Part shown: positions 6,121-10,426 of the stretch, piece by piece
How the letters are laid out: each line of letters starts with the position of its first letter
Position numbering within the stretch: position 1 is the stretch's first letter
Assembly (NCBI GenBank): GCA_946613955.1
Contig: CAMOGC010000041.1
Coordinates: forward strand, 1 to 10,426
Source of the DNA: an uncultured Clostridia bacterium
GTDB lineage: Bacteria; Bacillota_A; Clostridia; Christensenellales; Aristaeellaceae
Length of the DNA stretch: 10,426 nucleotides
Direction: 5' to 3'
Translations under genes and position numbers: made by a program
The notes under the pieces: generated by a model
What the model was told of the DNA's origin: nothing
The model's database searches: none
What the model saw: the letters and a program-made list of their open reading frames with translations, nothing else

Positions 6121-7095
6121 TCATTTCCCTTTGCCGAAATTGCCTTCCGCCAGCGGCGTCAGCACATCGAGCCCGGCTTTGATCAGTCCCCGCCGGACTT
6201 CCTCCCGGGAAAAGGGCATCCCTGTCAGCGCCCGTTCCGTCCTTTCGCTCCATTCGTTGTCCAGGGCGTCCGTCTCCAGCCGGGCCTCCCGGATCAGCCC
6301 CTCCGCTTCCCACAGCCGCAGCCGGCACAGGCCCATCTCCAGCCGAAGCACCGGGGAATGCCAGCTGTCCGCCCCCGCCGGGCGGAGGCGCCAGACATCG
6401 GAACGGTATTTTTCCCGCAGCACCCACAGCTCCTCCTCCGGCGCCGCCGACTCCGGAAGGCGCTCCGGCTCCCCGCCAAAGGCCTCCCCGAAGGCTTTCG
6501 CAAGTGCCTCCTCAAGATCCGGAACCGTCAGGGAGGGAGCCAGGGACTGAAGATCCGTTACCCGGCTGCGTACGGAAGCCACCCCCCGGGCCGCCAGCTT
6601 CTGCCGGTTCGGCGTCAGATACCGCTCCAGGGCATCCAGATCCGTATGCACCAGCAGCGTCCCGTGATGATAATCATAATCGCCGCTGCGAAAAAAGGCG
6701 TTTCCGGAAAACTTGGCGCCTCCGGCGGTCAGATCGTTCCGGCCGGAGATTTCCGCCCGGATGCCGAAGGCCGCCACCGCCTGCCGGATAACGCCCAGAT
6801 TCCGGGGCACGTCCCGCGCGCCCCGGGTCAAAAAGGTAAAATTCAGATTGCCCAGATCGTGATACACCGCCCCGCCGCCGGAGAGGCGGCGGGCCAGAAA
6901 GCCCCCGTCCTCCTCCAGCGCGGCCAGGTCGCATTCGGCGAAGGCGTCCTGGTTTCTCCCGATGACGACCGTCCGCCGGTTCTGCCAGAGATAGAGCATC
7001 CGCTCCCCTTCCCGCATGTGAAAGAGCAGCCATTCCTCCCTGGCCAGGTTAAGAAAGGGATCGGTGGTTCGGGTGATCAGGAGTCTCGGTTTCAT
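6121..7095 (-). CDS. lplA: Lipoate-protein ligase
   Basis: This 324-residue enzyme activates lipoate with ATP and attaches it to the lysine of lipoyl-domain proteins. The catalytic fold is marked by RRLSGGGAVYHDLGNLNFTF at 69-88, SGRNDL at 118-123, and KFSGNA with Lys128, the expected lipoyl-adenylate-contacting lysine. Length and a C-terminal region beyond about residue 245 fit a two-domain LplA. I chose the ATG at 7095 rather than an in-frame ATG at 7107, because 7095 forms an ATGA overlap with the gcvPB stop and the family N-terminus begins there. GGTGG upstream is a moderate ribosome binding site, consistent with coupled translation. Placement between gcvPB and lpdA implies that lipoylation of GcvH is its main job, from free lipoate. 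It could alternatively use octanoate. Confidence 0.93.
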   Translation of the reverse strand: MKPRLLITRTTDPFLNLAREEWLLFHMREGERMLYLWQNRRTVVIGRNQDAFAECDLAALEEDGGFLARRLSGGGAVYHDLGNLNFTFLTRGARDVPRNLGVIRQAVAAFGIRAEISGRNDLTAGGAKFSGNAFFRSGDYDYHHGTLLVHTDLDALERYLTPNRQKLAARGVASVRSRVTDLQSLAPSLTVPDLEEALAKAFGEAFGGEPERLPESAAPEEELWVLREKYRSDVWRLRPAGADSWHSPVLRLEMGLCRLRLWEAEGLIREARLETDALDNEWSERTERALTGMPFSREEVRRGLIKAGLDVLTPLAEGNFGKGK

Positions 7096-8525
7096 GTTCT
7101 TGTCCACCGGACGATGGGTTTGCGCGCGGCCAGCACCTCGTCCGGCCGGCCGATGGGCGTCTTCTCCGGGGCGCGGCGGGCCGCTTCCGGATCCTCTTCC
7201 GCCCGCTCCAGCAGCCGGATCACCAGCTCCGCCGCCTCGTCCAGCGTCTCCCGGGATTCCGTTTCCGTCGGCTCAAACATCAGCGCCTCGTGAACGATCA
7301 GGGGGAAGTACATGGTCGGGGCGTGCATCCCCGCGTCCAGCATGCCCTTGGCGATATCCATGGCGGATACGCCGGTCCGGTGCTTCAGGTCGCTCAGATC
7401 CAGCACGAACTCATGCATGCAGATTCCCTCCGTGGCGCACGCTGCGTAGGGTTCCAGCCGTTTTTTCAGATAATTGGCGTTGAGCACCGCGTTTTCCGCC
7501 GCCTCCCGCAGGCCGCTTCCGCCCATCATGTACAGATAGGTCAGCGCCCGGACGACGATCAGGAAATTGGCGTGGAAGCTCCGGACCCGGCCCATGCTCC
7601 GCGCAGGCTTCACCAGCCGGAAGCCCTCGGGTCCCTTTTCCACCCGCTCCCCGGGCAGGAAGGCGGCCAGTTCCTTCCGCACGCCCACCGCGCCCGCGCC
7701 GGGGCCTCCGCCGCCGTGAGGCGTGGAGAAGGTTTTGTGCAGGTTCAGGTGGACGACGTCAAAGCCCATGTCCGCCGGCCGGGCGTAGCCCATGACCGCG
7801 TTCAGATTGGCGCCGTCGTAATAGCAGAGGCCCCCCGCCTCGTGAACGATCCGGGTGATCTCCAGGATATTCGGGTCAAAAATCCCCAGGGTATTGGGAT
7901 TGGTCAGCATCAGTCCGGCGGTATCCTCCCCCGCCGCCTGCCTCAGCGCTTCCAGATCCACGCCGCCCGCAGGATTGGAGGGAATGTTGACCACCTCGAA
8001 TCCGCACATCACCGCCGTGGCGGGATTGGTCCCGTGGGCGGAATCGGGAACCAGCACCTTCGTCCGCCGGCTGTCCCCCCGCAGGGCGTGATACCGCTTG
8101 ATGGCCAGCATGCCGGTCAGCTCCCCATGGGCGCCGGCGGCGGGCTGGAAGGTCATGGCGTCCATGCCGGTCACTTCCCGCAGCATCCGCTCGCATTCCC
8201 ACAGCACTTCCAGGCATCCCTGGCTTTCCTCCGCCCCCTGCAAAGGGTGAACGCGGCGGAAGCCCGGCAGAGCGGCGGTTTCCTCGTTGACCGCTGGGTT
8301 ATACTTCATCGTACAGGAGCCCAGGGGGTAGAACCCGTCGTTGACGCCGTAAACCTGCTTCGCCAGGGCCGTATAGTGCCGGCTCAGTTCCGTTTCGGAA
8401 ACCTCGGGCAGATCCACCCTTTCCTCGCGCCGGAAGGCCTCCGGAACCTCCCACGCGGGCACGTCGCTTTGCGCGGGAGAGCAGCAGCGCCTTCCCTCGG
8501 CGCTCCGTTCAAAAATCAGCTTCAT
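7092..8525 (-). CDS. gcvPB: Glycine dehydrogenase (decarboxylating) subunit 2, P protein C-terminal half
   Basis: This 477-residue protein carries the PLP site of the two-part glycine decarboxylase, which releases CO2 from glycine and loads the aminomethyl group onto lipoyl-GcvH. Clear family motifs are YPLGSCTMKYNP at 66-77, the GTNPAT region at 165-170, the DGANLNA segment at 237-243, and HLNLHKTFSTPHGGGGPG at 259-276, where Lys264 should form the Schiff base with PLP. An open frame extends 24 codons upstream to 8597, but the ATG at 8525 is chosen because GGGAGG precedes it and it forms an ATGA overlap with the gcvPA stop. A 1:1 complex with GcvPA is therefore likely to be produced by coupled translation. 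Length is normal and all key residues are present. Confidence 0.96.
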   Translation of the reverse strand: MKLIFERSAEGRRCCSPAQSDVPAWEVPEAFRREERVDLPEVSETELSRHYTALAKQVYGVNDGFYPLGSCTMKYNPAVNEETAALPGFRRVHPLQGAEESQGCLEVLWECERMLREVTGMDAMTFQPAAGAHGELTGMLAIKRYHALRGDSRRTKVLVPDSAHGTNPATAVMCGFEVVNIPSNPAGGVDLEALRQAAGEDTAGLMLTNPNTLGIFDPNILEITRIVHEAGGLCYYDGANLNAVMGYARPADMGFDVVHLNLHKTFSTPHGGGGPGAGAVGVRKELAAFLPGERVEKGPEGFRLVKPARSMGRVRSFHANFLIVVRALTYLYMMGGSGLREAAENAVLNANYLKKRLEPYAACATEGICMHEFVLDLSDLKHRTGVSAMDIAKGMLDAGMHAPTMYFPLIVHEALMFEPTETESRETLDEAAELVIRLLERAEEDPEAARRAPEKTPIGRPDEVLAARKPIVRWTRT

Positions 8526-9865
8526 CGGCCTTCCACCTCCCGGATCAAAGCAATCAGCCGGTCGATCTTTTCCCGGCCGCATTTTTCCGTACAGCACCAG
8601 AGCATGTTTTCCCCCAGGGGCAGGCCGGGCAGAATGCCCTCCGCCTCCAGCCGCGCCGCCGTTTCCGGCCCAATCGCCGGCGTCAGGAACTCATGGAAGA
8701 ACTCGCTTTTGAAAACGGGGGGATATCCGATTTCCGCCAGCCGCCTTTGCAGCTCATGCGCGTTGGCGGCGCAGTTCATGGCTGTTTCCGTCATCCCGTC
8801 GGGCCCCATGGCCGCCAGATAGGCCGCCGCCGTCATGGCGCAAAGCGCCTCGTTGGAGCAGATGTTGCTGGAGGCCTTTTCCCGGCGGATGTGCTGTTCC
8901 CGGGCCTGCAGCGTCAGCACGAAGCACCGCTGGCCCCGGCTGTCCTCGGTTTGCCCCACGATCCGGCCCGGCAGACGGCGCATCATTTCCTTCTTCGCCG
9001 CCATAAAGCCCAGGTAGGGGCCGCCGAAGCCCATTTCCATGCCCAGTGGCTGTCCCTCGCCAACGGCGATGTCCGCCCCGCAGGCGCCGGCGGATTTCAG
9101 AACCGCCGCGGCGATGGGGTTGACGGATACGATCAGCTTCGCCTTCCGGGCGTGGGCCGCGGCCGCCAGCGCCTCCACGTCTTCCAGCACGCCGTAGAAA
9201 TTCGGCTGCTGAATCAGGACGCACGCGGTTTCATCATCCAGGGCCGCCGCCAGATCGGCGGGGTCGGTCCGTCCATCCTTCAGGGGCAGCACGGCCACCC
9301 GGCCCTTCTCTCCCGCCGCGGCTTCCGCCATGGGCAGGGCGCCCCAGGCGTAGGTTTCCACCGTTTCCGCCGTCTGGGGATGGACGCCGCCGGAAATCAG
9401 CACCCGGCGCCGCTTCGCGTCCCGGCACATGGCCGCCGCTTCCGCCGCCGCTGTCGCCCCGTCATAGACCGAGGCGTTGGCCGCGTCCATGCCCGTCAGG
9501 GCGCAGATCATGGTCTGATACTCAAAGATGCTCTGAAGAATTCCCTGGCTGATCTCCGCCTGATAGGGCGTGTAGGCCGTCAGGAATTCCTCTTTTCCCG
9601 TCACCCGCCGCACGATGGCGGGGATATAGTGGTCGTAGGATCCGGCGCCGCGGAAAACCGTATGGAACACCCGGTTCTTTTCCGCCAGGGCTTCCATCTT
9701 CTCCGCCGCTTCCATTTCCGACAGTCCCTCTTCCAGCCCCAGGCCGCCTTCTGAAAGGCGGATGCTTTCCGGAACGGCGCCGTAAAGCTCCTCCGCCTTC
9801 CGCAGGCCGACGGCGGCCAGCATGGCCTGCCGCTCCTCCCGGGTGGATGGCACAAAGCTGCCCAT
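8522..9865 (-). CDS. gcvPA: Glycine dehydrogenase (decarboxylating) subunit 1, P protein N-terminal half
   Basis: This 447-residue protein is the partner half of glycine decarboxylase in organisms with a split P protein, as in many Bacillota. Recognisable family segments are FVPST near the N-terminus, FRGAGSYDHYIPA at 71-83, TAYTPYQAEISQG at 96-108, FEYQT at 114-118, ASVYDGATA at 131-139, GRIVGQTED at 300-308, and REQHIRREKASSNICSNEA at 322-340. It lacks the PLP lysine, which lies in GcvPB, as expected. The ATG at 9865 has TAGGAGG eight bases upstream. It sits 152 bp downstream of gcvH and overlaps gcvPB by four bases. Length is normal and no lesion is seen. Confidence 0.96.
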   Translation of the reverse strand: MGSFVPSTREERQAMLAAVGLRKAEELYGAVPESIRLSEGGLGLEEGLSEMEAAEKMEALAEKNRVFHTVFRGAGSYDHYIPAIVRRVTGKEEFLTAYTPYQAEISQGILQSIFEYQTMICALTGMDAANASVYDGATAAAEAAAMCRDAKRRRVLISGGVHPQTAETVETYAWGALPMAEAAAGEKGRVAVLPLKDGRTDPADLAAALDDETACVLIQQPNFYGVLEDVEALAAAAHARKAKLIVSVNPIAAAVLKSAGACGADIAVGEGQPLGMEMGFGGPYLGFMAAKKEMMRRLPGRIVGQTEDSRGQRCFVLTLQAREQHIRREKASSNICSNEALCAMTAAAYLAAMGPDGMTETAMNCAANAHELQRRLAEIGYPPVFKSEFFHEFLTPAIGPETAARLEAEGILPGLPLGENMLWCCTEKCGREKIDRLIALIREVEGR

Positions 9866-9955
9866 ACCCTTTCCCTCCTATGGCAAGTATTGCCCCTGTC
9901 TTTGGTCTTTTTGCCTTTCTGTTTCTGAATAGCGAATCAGTTTATCCCTTCTGCG

Positions 9956-10010
9956 GATCACCGCCGCCCTTTTCCGGCAAAAGGCCCGTCATTGTCAGGG
10001 GAAGGTGATC
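9956..10010 (-). other. Nested inverted repeats in the gcvH-gcvPA gap
   Basis: The 152-bp gap (9866-10017) holds an outer 7-bp inverted repeat, GATCACC (9956-9962) with GGTGATC (10004-10010). Inside it is a 6-bp hairpin, CCTTTT (9968-9973) with AAAAGG (9979-9984). The structure begins eight bases after the gcvH stop and is not followed by a T-tract on the minus strand, so it is not an intrinsic terminator. It may be an mRNA stability or processing element between the two genes. The rest of the gap shows no clear promoter and ends in the gcvPA ribosome binding site. Confidence 0.35.
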
Positions 10011-10017
10011 GATGTCC

Positions 10018-10398
10018 TCAGCCTTCCTCTTCGCAGAGTTTCCGATAGGCCTCCGCGTCCAGCAGCTCCTCCGTTTCCGTAATATCCTTCACTTCCATGA
10101 TCCAGGCCTCGTAGGGCGCCTGGTTCATCTGCTCCGGCTCGTCCTGCAGCGCCTCGTTGACGGCGCAAACCGTTCCGGTCGCGGGGCTGAACAGATCCGA
10201 CACGGCCTTGACGCTTTCCACGTCGCCGAAGGCCTCTCCGGCTTTCACCTCGTCTCCCTCTCCGGGCAGGTTGATATAGACCAGGTCTCCCAGCTGATCC
10301 TGGGCATGGTCGGTGATGCCTACGCGAATCGTTCCGTCCTTCAGGGTCTGAACCCATTCATGGGTCCGGGTGTACTTCAGTTCAGCGGGAATGTTCAT
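10018..10398 (-). CDS. gcvH: Glycine cleavage system H protein (lipoyl carrier)
   Basis: This 126-residue protein has normal length for GcvH. It shuttles the aminomethyl group between the P, T and L proteins on a lipoyl-lysine arm. The opening YTRTHEWV at 9-16 is typical, and the lipoylation motif GDVESVKAVSDLFSP at 58-72 places the modified lysine at Lys64, the usual position. VGITDHAQDQLGDLVYI at 26-42 is also characteristic. The ATG at 10398 has AAGGAGG eight bases upstream. It is the first gene of the cluster inside the window; only 28 bp lie upstream, so the operon promoter and the expected gcvT are outside. Its modification is probably carried out by the LplA encoded three genes downstream. 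Confidence 0.97.
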   Translation of the reverse strand: MNIPAELKYTRTHEWVQTLKDGTIRVGITDHAQDQLGDLVYINLPGEGDEVKAGEAFGDVESVKAVSDLFSPATGTVCAVNEALQDEPEQMNQAPYEAWIMEVKDITETEELLDAEAYRKLCEEEG

Positions 10399-10426
10399 GC
10401 TGTTTTCCTCCTTATTCGTCTTTTCG

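Noticed and set aside
8526..8597. An N-terminal extension of gcvPB starting at 8597.
   Set aside because: It would overlap gcvPA by 76 bp. The ATG at 8525 has a good ribosome binding site and a normal family N-terminus.
3044..9754. Large plus-strand open frames that tile almost end to end (for example 3044-4609, 4497-5867, 6034-7293, 7290-8822, 8693-9754).
   Set aside because: They lie opposite well-identified minus-strand genes, encode Arg/Pro/Gly/His-rich sequences with no recognisable domains, and arise from GC-rich codon bias in the real genes.
9942..9992. A 16-codon minus-strand open frame in the gcvH-gcvPA gap.
   Set aside because: It has no ribosome binding site and overlaps the inverted repeats, so it is probably chance.

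Overview
All nine protein-coding genes I can support lie on the minus strand, so the window reads biologically from right to left. The sequence is GC-rich, with strong AGGAGG-type ribosome binding sites, short gene gaps and ATGA start/stop overlaps. The glycine decarboxylase is split into two subunits (gcvPA and gcvPB), and there is a class B sortase. Together these suggest a GC-rich Clostridia-type member of the Bacillota, probably anaerobic. Genus cannot be assigned from the sequence alone.

Right part (about 4689-10398): a glycine cleavage operon in the order gcvH, gcvPA, gcvPB, lplA, lpdA. It encodes the lipoyl carrier protein H, both halves of the PLP-dependent glycine decarboxylase P, a lipoate-protein ligase that can load lipoate onto H, and the dihydrolipoyl dehydrogenase L that reoxidises it. 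Only the aminomethyltransferase gcvT is missing; it is probably just upstream, beyond the right edge. gcvPA/gcvPB and gcvPB/lplA each overlap by four bases. A 152-bp gap between gcvH and gcvPA can fold into a nested hairpin.

Middle (3332-4625): a single iron-containing, YqhD/butanol-dehydrogenase-like alcohol dehydrogenase. It has its own good promoter, flanked by two exact 11-bp direct repeats that look like operator half-sites. A strong hairpin lies between it and the next gene, with its T-tract on the plus strand.

Left part (15-3241): a likely three-gene cell-envelope unit. It encodes a membrane-anchored class B sortase with a minisatellite-encoded Ala/Gly/Thr-rich linker, a DUF819 polytopic membrane protein, and a VanX/DdpX-type D-Ala-D-Ala dipeptidase. 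The stop codon of the DUF819 gene lies inside the dipeptidase ribosome binding site, so the two are probably translationally coupled. A sortase, a putative transporter and a D-Ala-D-Ala dipeptidase together suggest handling of cell-wall peptides. No glycopeptide-resistance ligase or dehydrogenase is present.

No tRNA, rRNA, CRISPR array, insertion sequence or phage gene was seen. No gene-free stretch exceeds 300 bp; the longest is 277 bp (3055-3331).
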